Assembly (NCBI RefSeq): GCF_900163665.1
Contig: NZ_FUIA01000008.1
Location: 62,001 to 126,000 of the forward strand
DNA length: 64,000 bases
Direction: 5' to 3'
Origin: Frigoribacterium sp. JB110
Lineage (GTDB): Bacteria > Actinomycetota > Actinomycetes > Actinomycetales > Microbacteriaceae
Shown here: piece after piece, positions 55,280 to 64,000 of the stretch
Layout of the letters: each line of letters begins with the position of its first letter
Numbering within the stretch: position 1 is the first letter of the stretch
The notes under the pieces: model-generated
Told to the model about the DNA's origin: nothing
Database searches by the model: none
Seen by the model: only the letters and a program-made list of their open reading frames with translations
Translations under genes and position numbers: made by a program

Positions 55280-56908
55280 CTATTCCATCGTGATGGGCGT
55301 GTGCCCCGTGTCGATCAGGCGGTTCAGCTCCGCCTGCCGCTGCGCCAGCGACTTGGGCGAACCCTGCGCGTCGGGGCGGCGCTGCCACGGAGCCGGTCCT
55401 TCCGACGGGCGGAACTCGACGCCGGCCGCCCTCAGTCTCTCGAGATGCGCGTCGAGACGCGGGGCGAACTCATCCGGATCGCCCGGCCCCCGCCAGAGCG
55501 CCTCGGCGAGGGCGCAGACCCGCGGGAAGGCGTAGAAATCGACCATGCGCGGGTCGTCGACGTTCTCCGTCCACAGGTTCGCCTGGCCGCCGAGCACATG
55601 CTGTGCCGCCTCATCTGTGAGCCCGTCGGGCATCGGGTCGAAGGCGAGCACGGTGTCCGCGTCGACGATCGTGCCGATCGGGATCGGCTCGTCCGCACCG
55701 TCCGACTGCCGGTAATCGAGGTAGACGGAGGTGTCGGCCGCAGAGACGACGTCGTGGCCGGCCTCGGCGGCACGGGCGACGGCGCGCGAGCCGCGCCACA
55801 CGGTCACGAGCGTGTCGACGCGCGACGGCGGCCCGTCCAGCACCTCCTCCCACCCCATCGCACGACGCCCGAGCCCGGCGAGGTGCGCCTCCAGTCGAGA
55901 GACGAACCAGCCCTGCAGCTCCGCGACCGACCCCAGCCCGAGTTCGGCCGCACGCGCGACGGACTCCGGATCGTTCTGCCACGGTTCGGTCGGGCACTCG
56001 TCGGAGCCGATGCCGATGACCTCGCTGGGGAAGATGTCGACCAGCTCGTCGAGCACGTCGCAGCAGAACGCCACCGTCGACTCGCGCATGTTCAGCACAT
56101 GGCTGCTGATGCCCCACCCTCCAGGCACCTCGGCGGGAGCACGACCCGGAATGCCGAGTTCGGGATAGGCGGCGACGGCTGCGCCGACGTGACCCGGCAG
56201 ATCGACCTCCGGCACGACGAGAACGCCGCGCAGCTCGGCATAGGCGACGATCTCGCGGAGGTCGTCGCGGGAGTAGAAGCCGCCGTGGGGCCTCGCATCG
56301 AACACGCCGGCCGTGCGATGACCGACCTGCGAACGCGGCCGCCACCCGCCGATCTCGGTCAGCGCCGGGTGCTTGTCGATCTGCACCCGCCAGCCCTGAT
56401 CGTCGGTGAGATGCAGGTGGAACACGTTCAGTTTGTGCATCGCGAGCAGATCGATCAGGCGCCGGATCTCCCGCGGTGCGAAGAAATGGCGCGCCACGTC
56501 GAGCATGACCCCGCGCCAGCGCATCCGGGGACCGTCGACGATCTCGACGCACGGGAGCGTCCACGCGGTGCGACCGATCGGCGCGGAGCGGTGCACGTCG
56601 GGCGGGAGCAGCTGCAGCAGCGTCTGTGCGCCGTGCAGCGCGCCCGCCGCGTCGCCCGCGCGCACGACGACGCCGTCGGTGCCCACGCTCACCGCGTAGT
56701 GCTCAGCGGCGAGCGCGGAGTCGATCCGGATGTCGATGCTCGCCCCGGGCGTCGTCGTCACCGGCGCAGGGAGGCCGCAGGCCGTGCGCAGGCGCTGTGC
56801 GAGGAGCGCTCCGGCGGGCTCGGCGTCATGCGACGCGCTGATCGCGCAGCTCGCGTCGAGCACGAAGACGGAATCAGATGTGGCCATGGTGGCGGGCTGG
56901 GGGATCAC
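55280..56908 (-). CDS. Glycoside hydrolase family 20 beta-N-acetylhexosaminidase
   Basis: This 542-residue enzyme has the GH20b N-terminal domain (AALHGAQTLLQLLPP) and catalytic barrel: RGVMLDVARHFF, KLNVFHLHLTDDQGWRVQI, VVPEVDLPGHVGAAVAAYP, the catalytic pair Asp-Glu in IGIGSDECPTEPW, and the C-terminal QANLWTENVDD with FPRVCALAEALW. It removes terminal GlcNAc or GalNAc with substrate assistance. No signal peptide is seen, so it probably acts on imported chito-oligosaccharides. GTG 56908 has AGAGGCG upstream; ATG 56887 is an alternative. It is divergent from the ROK regulator. Confidence 0.93.
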   Translation of the reverse strand: MIPQPATMATSDSVFVLDASCAISASHDAEPAGALLAQRLRTACGLPAPVTTTPGASIDIRIDSALAAEHYAVSVGTDGVVVRAGDAAGALHGAQTLLQLLPPDVHRSAPIGRTAWTLPCVEIVDGPRMRWRGVMLDVARHFFAPREIRRLIDLLAMHKLNVFHLHLTDDQGWRVQIDKHPALTEIGGWRPRSQVGHRTAGVFDARPHGGFYSRDDLREIVAYAELRGVLVVPEVDLPGHVGAAVAAYPELGIPGRAPAEVPGGWGISSHVLNMRESTVAFCCDVLDELVDIFPSEVIGIGSDECPTEPWQNDPESVARAAELGLGSVAELQGWFVSRLEAHLAGLGRRAMGWEEVLDGPPSRVDTLVTVWRGSRAVARAAEAGHDVVSAADTSVYLDYRQSDGADEPIPIGTIVDADTVLAFDPMPDGLTDEAAQHVLGGQANLWTENVDDPRMVDFYAFPRVCALAEALWRGPGDPDEFAPRLDAHLERLRAAGVEFRPSEGPAPWQRRPDAQGSPKSLAQRQAELNRLIDTGHTPITME

Positions 56909-56997
56909 AGAAGCGCCTCTCGTCGACGTCGGTGGCGTGCAGTTCGGTATAGGTTATTTGCAGAATGGTCTCTGAGGCGAGCGAAAGGGGAACGCAC

Positions 56998-58125
56998 ATG
57001 GCTCGCAGGGGCGCCGAGTCCCGGCTCGCGACGAAGCTGCTGCCGACAGACGCGCGTGCGCACAACCGCACCCTCGTCATCCAGACGGTGCTGCGCTCGC
57101 GCGACGTCAGCAGGGCAGATGTCGCGCGCATCACCGGCCTGTCGCGGATCACCGTCTCCGAGCTGGTCGCAGGGCTCGTCTCCGACGGCATCATCGTCGA
57201 GACGGGGTCACGGGCGACGGCAGGTCGTCCTGGCAAGCCGGCGACGCTGCTCGCCATCAATCCGGATGTCTTCACCACCGTCGCCGTCGATCTGAGCCAG
57301 CCCGGCGAGTTCCACGGCTCGCTGCTGACCCTCGACGGCTCCGAGATCCGCCACGCCGTCGTCGACGGGAACGCCCGCGGTGACGGCGCCGTCGCACAGG
57401 TGCTGGGCCTGGTCGCTCAGCTGGCGGAGTCCACGACCATACCGATCGGCGGCATCGGCATAGGCACGCCAGGCATCGTCGACGATTCAGGCGTCGTGCT
57501 CGAATCGACGAACCTGGGCTGGCGCAGGCTCGCGCTCGCCGACGTCGTCAGAGAGCGATTCTCCGTGCCGACGCGCGTCGAGAACGACGCGAACGCCGCA
57601 ATCGTCTCGGAGCTCGACTCGCAGCACAGCGACGACCTGCTGCTCGTCAGAGTCGGCGCCGGTCTCGGCGGCGCCGCATTCGTCGGCGGACAGCTGGTGC
57701 GCGGGGCCAGCTTCGCCGCGGGAGAGTTCGCGCACGTACGCACTCCCCCGGCTGCCGACGGCTCCGCCACCGTCGAGGAGTCCGTGCAGTCGCTGCTGCG
57801 CATGGCCGACCGACTGCGCGATCAGCTGCCGGATCGTCCGGAGGCCGCTGCGCTCCTGGAGGCGACCCAGCGCCAGATCGGTGCACTCATCGGGCAGACC
57901 CTCACTCCGGCCGTCGCCATGCTCGACGTGCCGAGGGTCATCATCGACGGGCCGCGCGAGCTGGACGTGGCCATCATCGCGGAGGCCGCGCAGACGGCCA
58001 TCCGGAATCAGCGCAGCCTCGTCTCCGGGCGGCTGTGCGCAGTGATGCCTGGAGTGAACGGTCCTGACGCGGTGCTGCTCGGAATGTCGGGCATCGTGAG
58101 ATCGCTGGCGATCGCCGCGCTCTGA
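56998..58125 (+). CDS. ROK-family transcriptional regulator
   Basis: This 375-residue protein has an N-terminal winged helix (ARAHNRTLVIQTVLRSRDVS, ADVARITGLSRITVSELVAG) and a ROK sugar-sensing domain (GGIGIGTPGIVDDSG, TRVENDANAAIVSEL, GAGLGGAAFVGGQLVRGASF, AGEFAH). The usual ROK zinc motif C-x-C-G-x2-G-C-x-E is absent: the position after AGEFAHV reads RTPPAADGSATVEE. It likely controls the amino-sugar genes around it in response to a GlcNAc derivative (NagC-like), an inference from position. ATG 56998 has AAGGGGA upstream. Confidence 0.9.
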   Translation: MARRGAESRLATKLLPTDARAHNRTLVIQTVLRSRDVSRADVARITGLSRITVSELVAGLVSDGIIVETGSRATAGRPGKPATLLAINPDVFTTVAVDLSQPGEFHGSLLTLDGSEIRHAVVDGNARGDGAVAQVLGLVAQLAESTTIPIGGIGIGTPGIVDDSGVVLESTNLGWRRLALADVVRERFSVPTRVENDANAAIVSELDSQHSDDLLLVRVGAGLGGAAFVGGQLVRGASFAAGEFAHVRTPPAADGSATVEESVQSLLRMADRLRDQLPDRPEAAALLEATQRQIGALIGQTLTPAVAMLDVPRVIIDGPRELDVAIIAEAAQTAIRNQRSLVSGRLCAVMPGVNGPDAVLLGMSGIVRSLAIAAL

Positions 58126-58205
58126 CGGGGCAGGGCTGCCCACAGCCGCCGATCACCGACGCTCGTTAGAATCGGCCGAGCCAGATGAGAAAGGCCGATT
58201 CCTCC

Positions 58206-58817
58206 ATGAGCGCCACGCCCCAGTCGCCCCCACGCCGCCGCCCCGCACTCGGGTACTTCATCTTCGCCAGCAGATGGCTGCAGGCACCGCTCTACATCGG
58301 GCTGATCATCGCGCAGGTCGTGTACGTCGTGGTGTTCATGATCGACCTCTGGCACCTGATCGAGACGGTCATCCACGACATCACGCACCTCAACGAGGCG
58401 ACGATCATGCTGGGCGTGCTCGGCCTCATCGACGTGGTGATGATCGCGAACCTGCTCATCATGGTGATCATGGGCGGCTACGAGATATTCGTCTCGAAGC
58501 TGCGAGTCAATGATCATCCGGATCAGCCCGACTGGCTCAGCCATGTCAATGCGAACGTGCTGAAGGTGAAGCTGGCGATCTCGATCATCAGCATCTCGTC
58601 GATCCACCTGTTGCGCACCTTCATCGAGGTGGGCGACATCGGCGCTCCCACCGACGAATCTGTCACCGGCGAGCAGTACACGACGGAGGGCGTGTTCTGG
58701 CAGGTGGTGATTCACATGGCGTTCATCGTCTCGGCCGTCGCACTGGCGTGGATCGACCGGATGTCGGCGCAGCACCCGTCCGTCGAGCCCAGCGAGATCC
58801 CTACGGGACGTCCCTGA
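58206..58817 (+). CDS. YqhA/TIGR00645-family membrane protein
   Basis: This protein of about 203 residues has four membrane helices ([80 protein letters not shown]) and the YqhA/UPF0114 signatures [17 protein letters not shown] and [12 protein letters not shown]. Function is unknown. A -10-like TAGAAT lies at 58167-58172. ATG 58185 is an in-frame alternative start, closer to the predicted transcript start; homologues usually begin a few residues before the [15 protein letters not shown] segment, so I use 58206. Confidence 0.88.
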   Translation: MSATPQSPPRRRPALGYFIFASRWLQAPLYIGLIIAQVVYVVVFMIDLWHLIETVIHDITHLNEATIMLGVLGLIDVVMIANLLIMVIMGGYEIFVSKLRVNDHPDQPDWLSHVNANVLKVKLAISIISISSIHLLRTFIEVGDIGAPTDESVTGEQYTTEGVFWQVVIHMAFIVSAVALAWIDRMSAQHPSVEPSEIPTGRP

Positions 58818-58820
58818 CGC

Positions 58821-59600
58821 CTACAGTCCCTGCCAGGCGGGCTTGTTGTCGTAGGTGTAGCGGTAGTAGTCCGCGAAGCGGAGGGCACCGGCTGCCGGCT
58901 CATCGACGATCACCGTGACGTGCGGGTGCAGCTGGACGGCGGAGCCCGGCAGCGACGCGGTGACGGGGCCCTCGACGGCGCCGGCGACCGCCTCGGCCTT
59001 GCCAGCGCCGAACGCGAGCAGCACCAGGTGACGCGCCTCGAGGATCGTGCCCAGCCCCTGCGTCACGCAGTGCCTCGGCACATCGTCCGGCGACGCGAAG
59101 AAGCGCGCGTTGTCCTCACGGGTCTGCCTGGTCAGCGTCTTCACCCGTGTGCGCGAGGCGAAGGACGAGCCCGGCTCATTGAAGCCGATGTGCCCGTCGG
59201 TGCCGATTCCGAGCAGCTGCACGTCGACGCCGCCCGCCGCGGCGATCGCCTCGTCGTAGTCGGTCGCCGCGCGCTCGACCGCACTGGCCGCGCCGTCCGG
59301 AACACGCACGAGCCGAGGGTCGAGCCCGAGCGGCTCGACCACCTCGCGCGAGATGACCGAGCGGTAGCTCTCCGGATGCTCCGGGGCGAGGCCCACATAC
59401 TCGTCGAGTGCGAAGCCGCGCACCCGCGAGACATCGGTTCCGGAGAACTCCTCGCGCAGAGCCCGATACACGGGCAGCGGTGTCGACCCCGTCGCCAGGC
59501 CGAGCACAGCGTCCGGCTTGCCGCGCACGAGGCGCGCAATCGCCTCGGCTGCCAACTGACCGCCTGACGCCTCGTCGGCGACGATCACGACCTCTGCCAT
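58821..59600 (-). CDS. nagB: Glucosamine-6-phosphate deaminase
   Basis: This 259-residue enzyme converts glucosamine-6-phosphate to fructose-6-phosphate and ammonia, the entry of amino sugars into glycolysis. Motifs are LGLATGSTPLPVYRAL (phosphate binding), RGFALDEYVGLAPEHPESY (catalytic Asp), LLGIGTDGHIGFNEPGSSF and LLAFGAGKAEAV. ATG 59600 gives the family length (about 260) and has GGAG upstream; ATG 59618 is in frame. It ends the amino-sugar region; a NagA deacetylase is not in this window. Confidence 0.95.
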   Translation of the reverse strand: MAEVVIVADEASGGQLAAEAIARLVRGKPDAVLGLATGSTPLPVYRALREEFSGTDVSRVRGFALDEYVGLAPEHPESYRSVISREVVEPLGLDPRLVRVPDGAASAVERAATDYDEAIAAAGGVDVQLLGIGTDGHIGFNEPGSSFASRTRVKTLTRQTREDNARFFASPDDVPRHCVTQGLGTILEARHLVLLAFGAGKAEAVAGAVEGPVTASLPGSAVQLHPHVTVIVDEPAAGALRFADYYRYTYDNKPAWQGL

Positions 59601-59810
59601 CTGCACGGCTCCGTTCATCGGGGAAGGATTCGTTCCATCCTTGCATCCCCTCGGCTTCGTGCGCGGCGACAGACGACCTCTTCTCGTTCCTCTTACCCCA
59701 CGATCGTTTCCGCATTGTGATGACTGGCCGGGATATTCCCAAATCCGCCGAATTACACTCTGGGGAGGACCGTGCATTTTCCGATTTCATCGGCCCAGGG
59801 GGTACAACCA

Positions 59811-61214
59811 ATGACTGACGGTGGAACCGCACCGATCGAGTCCGTCGAGGTCACCGACGTGACCGAGGACAAGCCGCGCCGCAGGCGCCGCACCGGCCTG
59901 TGGCTCGGCATCGGCATTCCAGGCGGCCTGCTCGTCGCGGGCGCCATCGCTGCGTCCTTTGTGCTGATCGCCCCTGGAGTGGCCGTGGCAGGTGCACCCG
60001 TCGGCTTCCACACGGCAGGCACGGCGGCGCAGGCGATCGAGCAGCGCGTCGACGACGCGACGATCTCCATCGGCGGCGTCGAGGTCACCGGCGAGGACCT
60101 CGGCGCGCAGGTCGACGCAGAAGAGGCAGCCACCAGGGCGTTCGAGGACCACCCGCTGTGGAAGATCTCGGACTGGAACCCGCAGGACCCGTACGCCCCC
60201 ACTGTCACGATCGACGACGACACGGCGATCGAGACTCTCCAGGAGCAGGCTCCCGACCTCTTCGTCGAGCCGGTCGACGCCGAAGTCGAGTTCTCCGACG
60301 GGGCGTTCGTCGCCGTTGCGGCGGAGCCAGGCTCCGGCCCCGACCTCGAGGCCCTGGCTGCCGACCTCAGCACTGCGCTCGTCGCAGGCGACGGCGGCAT
60401 CACCGTCTCGGCCGATTCTGTCGAAGTCGTCGCGACCACGAGCACTGATGCCGCGAAGAAGCAGGCCGCTGCGCTCAACGAGCTGGCAGAGGGCGCCGGC
60501 TTCTACGTCGACGACGAACGCGCCGTGCCCGTCAGCACGAAGCAGCTGAACTCCTGGCTCGACGTCGCCCCTGACGGCGAGGGCGGCTTCGCCGTCACCG
60601 CCGACACGGCGGGGATTCAGAAGGTCGTCGATGCGCTTCCGGAGAAGGTCGACCGCGAGGCGCAGGACGTCACGCAGATCGTCGACACCGCGGGTGCCGT
60701 GCTCGACGGCGGCGAGGGTCAGGACGGCTGGAAGGTCAACAGCATCGACGGCGTGGCCGCGAAGTACGCGAAGGCCCTCGAATCCGGCAAGGGCTCCCTC
60801 GCGCTCGACGTCGACACAGTCGAGGCGGAGGTCACCACACTCGAGCGGCGCCTCGAAGTCGACCTCGGCAAGCTGCAGGCATACGCGATCGAGAACGACA
60901 AGGTCGTGAAGACGTTCCCGGTCTCGCCCGGCAAGGCGGGCAGTGAGACCGATCAGGGCACCTTCAAGACCTACGTCAAGCTGACCTCGCAGAACATGGG
61001 CAACGAGGACACCACGGAGCCGCCGTACTACTACACCCCGAACGTGCCGAACGTGATGTACTTCAACGGCTCGGAGGGTTTCCACGGCACCTACTGGCAC
61101 AACGAGTTCGGCGTTCAGCCGATGAGCCACGGCTGCGTGAATATGAGCGTCGCCGACTCCAAGTGGCTGTTCGACTGGACCCCTGTCGGCACCGACGTGT
61201 GGGTGCATGCCTGA
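59811..61214 (+). CDS. L,D-transpeptidase (YkuD) with peptidoglycan-binding-like repeats
   Basis: This 467-residue membrane-anchored protein has a short basic cytoplasmic tail (DKPRRRRRTGLW), one helix (GGLLVAGAIAASFVLIAPGV), two PG_binding_4-like repeats (VDDATISIGGVEVTGEDLGA; STKQLNSWLDVAPDGEGG), a linker, and a C-terminal YkuD domain with HGTYWHNEF and the catalytic SHGCVNM (Cys near residue 443). It forms 3-3 cross-links or attaches proteins to peptidoglycan outside the membrane. ATG 59811 has AGGGGGT upstream. A -10-like TACACT lies at 59754-59759. Confidence 0.94.
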   Translation: MTDGGTAPIESVEVTDVTEDKPRRRRRTGLWLGIGIPGGLLVAGAIAASFVLIAPGVAVAGAPVGFHTAGTAAQAIEQRVDDATISIGGVEVTGEDLGAQVDAEEAATRAFEDHPLWKISDWNPQDPYAPTVTIDDDTAIETLQEQAPDLFVEPVDAEVEFSDGAFVAVAAEPGSGPDLEALAADLSTALVAGDGGITVSADSVEVVATTSTDAAKKQAAALNELAEGAGFYVDDERAVPVSTKQLNSWLDVAPDGEGGFAVTADTAGIQKVVDALPEKVDREAQDVTQIVDTAGAVLDGGEGQDGWKVNSIDGVAAKYAKALESGKGSLALDVDTVEAEVTTLERRLEVDLGKLQAYAIENDKVVKTFPVSPGKAGSETDQGTFKTYVKLTSQNMGNEDTTEPPYYYTPNVPNVMYFNGSEGFHGTYWHNEFGVQPMSHGCVNMSVADSKWLFDWTPVGTDVWVHA

Positions 61215-61304
61215 TCTCGGACGCCGGATGCGCGGCGCTGACCGTGATCGTCGCCTGTTGGCCGAGGCTTCCCGTTTCCGCCCCGGATGTCCTACCCTGA
61301 GACC

Positions 61305-61757
61305 ATGACGGAACTGCGCCTTGTCGAATTGTCCGCCGAGACCATCGTGGCGGTCAACAACCTCTCGCTGAAGCCCGGCCAGGAGCAGTTCCTCGCGCCG
61401 GTGTCGTACGGCATCGCGGCAACGGTGCTCGACCCGTCGTCGACCTGGCAGCGTGTCGTCATCGGCGATGAGGGCGTCGTCGGCTTCATCAGCGCCAGCT
61501 TCGGCGGCGAGACGACCATCGACTATCTCGACTCCGTGCTGTGGCGCATCAACGTCGACGCAGACGATCAGCGTCGCGGCGTCGGCCGCTTCGCCGTGAC
61601 GGCTCTGCTCGAGGAGGCGCGCTCGCGCGGCTTCGACCACGTCAACGTCATCTACGAGGCTGGTGAGGGCGGCCCTGAAGCGTTTTTCCACCGTGTCGGG
61701 TTCACACCGGTCGGCGAGACCGAGTACGGTGAAGTAGTCGCGCAGATCCGCCTGTAG
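61305..61757 (+). CDS. GNAT-family N-acetyltransferase
   Basis: This 150-residue acetyltransferase shows the GNAT motif A region YLDSVLWRINVDADDQRRGVGRFAV, with the acetyl-CoA loop QRRGVG, and the C-terminal motif GPEAFFHRVGFTPVGETEYGEVVAQI. The N-terminus resembles the spermine/spermidine acetyltransferase-like group (LKPGQEQFLAPV). The acceptor cannot be assigned. ATG 61305 is preferred over 61287 because TACCCT (61293-61298) ends 6 nt upstream. A terminator follows at 61815. Confidence 0.88.
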   Translation: MTELRLVELSAETIVAVNNLSLKPGQEQFLAPVSYGIAATVLDPSSTWQRVVIGDEGVVGFISASFGGETTIDYLDSVLWRINVDADDQRRGVGRFAVTALLEEARSRGFDHVNVIYEAGEGGPEAFFHRVGFTPVGETEYGEVVAQIRL

Positions 61758-61814
61758 GCGTCGGCGACCATCCCGAAATCTTCAGGACGCTTCGTCGCGT
61801 CCTGAGTCAAGTCG

Positions 61815-61863
61815 GCGGCGGGGTCTCGTATCCCCCTCCCCCAACGAGACTCCGTCGCCGCCC
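61815..61863 (+). terminator. Hairpin terminator after the GNAT gene
   Basis: Arms 61815-61830 (GGCGGCGGGGTCTCGT) and 61845-61863 pair over GGCGGCG and GTCTCGT with a 3-nt bulge, followed by CTTCTTC. It separates the GNAT gene from the DNA-repair operon. Confidence 0.65.
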
Positions 61864-61951
61864 TTCTTCGCTGAGTGCCCAGAGGATTCACCCCAGACGC
61901 GGTGTCCGATTCCCGCTAGTAGGTGGGGGCGGAACGTGCGATGGTTGAGGG

Positions 61952-63457
61952 GTGCTCACGACCGCGACCTTCGATGAACGGTTCCGTGCGATCGCCGCGC
62001 GCGACCCGCGGTTCGACGGACAGTTCGTCACGGCCGTGCGCTCCACCGGCATCTACTGCAAGCCGAGCTGCCCGGCGCGCACACCGAAGCCGAGCAACGT
62101 CTCGTTCTACCCGACGAGCGCCGCCGCGCACGAGGCGGGGTACAGGGCGTGCAAGCGCTGCCTGCCTGAGGCCGCTCCGGGGTCGCCCGAGTGGAACCTT
62201 CGCGGCGACGCGGCCTCGCGTGCGATGCGGCTCATCGCCGACGGCGTCGTCGAGCGGGAGGGCGTGGCGGGGCTCGGCGCCGCGCTGGGCTACTCGACAC
62301 GTCACCTGTCGCGTCTGCTGCGGGCGGAACTCGGCGCAGGTCCGCTCGCCCTCGCCCGCGCCCACAGGGCGCAGACTGCGCGATCCCTGCTCGTCGACAC
62401 CAACATGCCTGTCACGTCCGTCGCGTTCTCCGCCGGGTTCGCCAGCGTCAGGCAGTTCAACGACACGATCCTCGAGCTGTTCGGCGTCTCGCCCAGCGAC
62501 CTGCGCGCGCAGCGTCGCCTGGAGGCTGCGCGCACGGCGGCCGCTGCTGCCGGGGAGCCTGCCGCGACCGTGCACCTCACGCTGCCTGTGCGGGAGCCCT
62601 TCGACGCAGGCACCCTGTTCGACTGGATGGCGGTCCGCCGTGTCGGCGGCATGGAGGAGGCCGGGCCCCGCTCCTATGCGCGCACGCTGCGACTGCCGCG
62701 CGGGGTCGCCTGGTTCCGCGTGAGCGCGCAGGAGGACTCCCCCGGCGTGCTCCGCCTGGAGGCCCACCTGCACCACATGGCCGATCTGGGCGTGCTCGTC
62801 GCGCGGGTGCGCCGACTGCTCGACCTCGACGCCGATCCCGCCGCCATCGACCAGGCTCTCGCCGCTCACGCGGAGATCGCGCCGCTGGTGGCGCGCGTTC
62901 CCGGCATCAGAGTGCCGGGGACGGTCGACCCGCACGAGATGCTGATCAGGGCGATGATCGGTCAGCAGATCAGCGTAGCGGCGGCCAGAACCCATCTCAC
63001 CGGGCTCGTGCACGCACTCGGGGATCGCCTCGAGATCGCGGGCGAGGAACGGCTCGTGTTCCCCACAATGGCCGCCATCGCCGCGCGCGGCACAGAAGTG
63101 CTGCGGGGCCCTGCAGCTCGCGTGCGGGCCATCGTCTCCGCGGCGGAGTCCGTGGCGACGGGCGAGACCTCGCTGACGGGCGCCGACGACGGAGCCGATC
63201 AGCGCGGAACACTGATGGCGATGCGCGGCATCGGCCCATGGACGGCGGACTATGTCCGGATGCGCGTGCTCAATGACCCCGACGTGTTCCTGTCGGGCGA
63301 CGTCGCGCTGCGTGCCGGTGCGGCCTCCGCCGGACTCCCTGCCGACGCGAAGCCTCTCCAGTCGTGGGCGGCGCGCGCCGCACCGTGGCGTTCGTACCTC
63401 TGCGCGCACCTGTGGCGCGCCGCCTCCGACCAGCACACAACGCGAAGGACATCATGA
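61952..63457 (+). CDS. Ada-like / AlkA fusion: methyl-DNA sensor and 3-methyladenine glycosylase
   Basis: This 501-residue protein combines an AdaA zinc domain ([22 protein letters not shown] with CKRC; Cys39 the methyl acceptor candidate), an AraC-type DNA-binding domain ([39 protein letters not shown]) and a C-terminal AlkA glycosylase ([15 protein letters not shown], helix-hairpin-helix [19 protein letters not shown], and a following Asp in LSGD). It should sense methyl phosphotriesters, activate repair genes and excise alkylated bases. The start is GTG 61952. The Ogt-like gene overlaps its stop (ATGA), forming a two-gene alkylation-repair operon. Confidence 0.94.
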   Translation: MLTTATFDERFRAIAARDPRFDGQFVTAVRSTGIYCKPSCPARTPKPSNVSFYPTSAAAHEAGYRACKRCLPEAAPGSPEWNLRGDAASRAMRLIADGVVEREGVAGLGAALGYSTRHLSRLLRAELGAGPLALARAHRAQTARSLLVDTNMPVTSVAFSAGFASVRQFNDTILELFGVSPSDLRAQRRLEAARTAAAAAGEPAATVHLTLPVREPFDAGTLFDWMAVRRVGGMEEAGPRSYARTLRLPRGVAWFRVSAQEDSPGVLRLEAHLHHMADLGVLVARVRRLLDLDADPAAIDQALAAHAEIAPLVARVPGIRVPGTVDPHEMLIRAMIGQQISVAAARTHLTGLVHALGDRLEIAGEERLVFPTMAAIAARGTEVLRGPAARVRAIVSAAESVATGETSLTGADDGADQRGTLMAMRGIGPWTADYVRMRVLNDPDVFLSGDVALRAGAASAGLPADAKPLQSWAARAAPWRSYLCAHLWRAASDQHTTRRTS

Positions 63458-63954
63458 GCTCCGCAATCCACGAGACACTCACCACACCGGACGGCCCTTT
63501 CACGGTGCTCGCGGACACTGACGGATCGGTGATGGCATCCGGCTGGACCGACGACATCGCATCGCTCGTGGCGCGGCTGCGGCCCGCGTCCCGGCCGGAG
63601 CGGCTGGTCACGGGTTCGATGCCGTCAGCGGCAGCATCCGTGCGCGCCTACTACGACGGCGACCTCGGCGCACTGGAATCCGTCGCCGTGAGTCTGCACG
63701 GCACAGAGATGCAGATCAGAGGGTGGACGGCGCTGCGCGGCATCTCGCCGGGCGCCCCGCTCACCTACGCCGAGTTCGCCGAGGCTCTGGGCTCCCCCTC
63801 CGCCGTGCGGGCCGCCGCCTCCATCTGCGCCCGCAACGCCGCGGCGCTGTTCGTGCCCTGCCACCGCGTGCTGCGCTCCGACGGGTCCCTGGGAGGCTTC
63901 GCCTGGGGCCTCGACATCAAGCGAAGCCTCCTCACCCGCGAAGCCCAAGCCTGA
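63454..63954 (+). CDS. Methylated-DNA-[protein]-cysteine S-methyltransferase
   Basis: This 166-residue protein transfers methyl groups from O6-methylguanine to its own Cys, in the motif [20 protein letters not shown]. The DNA-binding helix and arginine finger lie in [20 protein letters not shown] and ARNAAALF. Length is normal for Ogt/AGT. Its ATG at 63454 overlaps the stop of the Ada/AlkA gene by 4 nt, so both are made together in response to alkylation. Confidence 0.93.
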   Translation: MSSAIHETLTTPDGPFTVLADTDGSVMASGWTDDIASLVARLRPASRPERLVTGSMPSAAASVRAYYDGDLGALESVAVSLHGTEMQIRGWTALRGISPGAPLTYAEFAEALGSPSAVRAAASICARNAAALFVPCHRVLRSDGSLGGFAWGLDIKRSLLTREAQA

Positions 63955-64000
63955 CCAGCCCGCGATCCCCAGTATTCGACGCACTCAGCAGTACGCGGAT

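Overview
The window reads as chromosomal DNA of a high-GC actinobacterium, most likely Microbacterium or a close member of Microbacteriaceae. The evidence is very high G/C at third codon positions, many GTG starts, the neighbourhood dnaX-recR-lysC-asd, an XPB-type helicase beside its helicase-associated partner, a TgpA/DUF58/MoxR operon next to a small SRP RNA, and many start codons placed 6-8 nt after a -10 hexamer (leaderless mRNAs). I see no phage genes, insertion sequences, CRISPR arrays or plasmid functions. The species assignment is inference.

Layout. 1-4.1 kb: cold-shock-like protein, small membrane protein, helicase-associated protein and XPB helicase. 4.1-11 kb: a LacI-type regulator divergent from an ABC importer operon whose last gene is a fusion of glycerophosphodiester phosphodiesterase (GDPD) and inositol monophosphatase; two matching palindromes in the divergent promoter look like its operators. 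11-16.5 kb: large secreted esterase, an OmpR-type two-component system with an odd kinase start, and an internally deleted alpha/beta-hydrolase relic. 16.6-26.2 kb: mqo, asd, a nitrate-assimilation cassette (nitrate reductase, FAD electron-transfer subunit, NNP transporter), lysC with an internal beta-subunit start, and recR. 26.8-36.9 kb: dnaX with a huge Ala/Pro-rich tail, DsbA/FrnE-like protein, GH65 phosphorylase with a beta-phosphoglucomutase-like HAD enzyme, PadR plus hydrolase, an IdeR-boxed siderophore-interacting protein, and a TfoX-like protein. 37-46.5 kb: NarL-type two-component system divergent from an ABC-2 exporter, AraC-like regulator, VOC and DUF1801 proteins, tRNA-Ser(GGA), the transglutaminase/DUF58/MoxR operon and the SRP RNA. 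46.5-59.6 kb: DUF2568 protein and FAD oxidase, then an amino-sugar and cell-wall recycling region (sugar ABC importer, NagZ, AnmK, sugar kinase with a possible murQ remnant, GH20 hexosaminidase, ROK regulator, YqhA-like protein, NagB). 59.8-64 kb: L,D-transpeptidase, GNAT protein, and an alkylation-repair pair (Ada/AlkA fusion and Ogt-like methyltransferase).

Three observations stand out. First, a repeat family at 4117, 10941 and 36902 is built from 19-bp direct units closed by an inverted terminal arm; two copies are exactly 75 bp and the third is exactly one unit longer (94 bp). Second, the LacI-ABC-GDPD/IMPase locus looks like a self-contained route for importing and dephosphorylating a glycerophosphoinositol-like compound. 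Third, the transporter-NagZ-AnmK operon suggests ABC-driven uptake of peptidoglycan-derived disaccharides. Substrates in all these cases are inferred, not shown by sequence.
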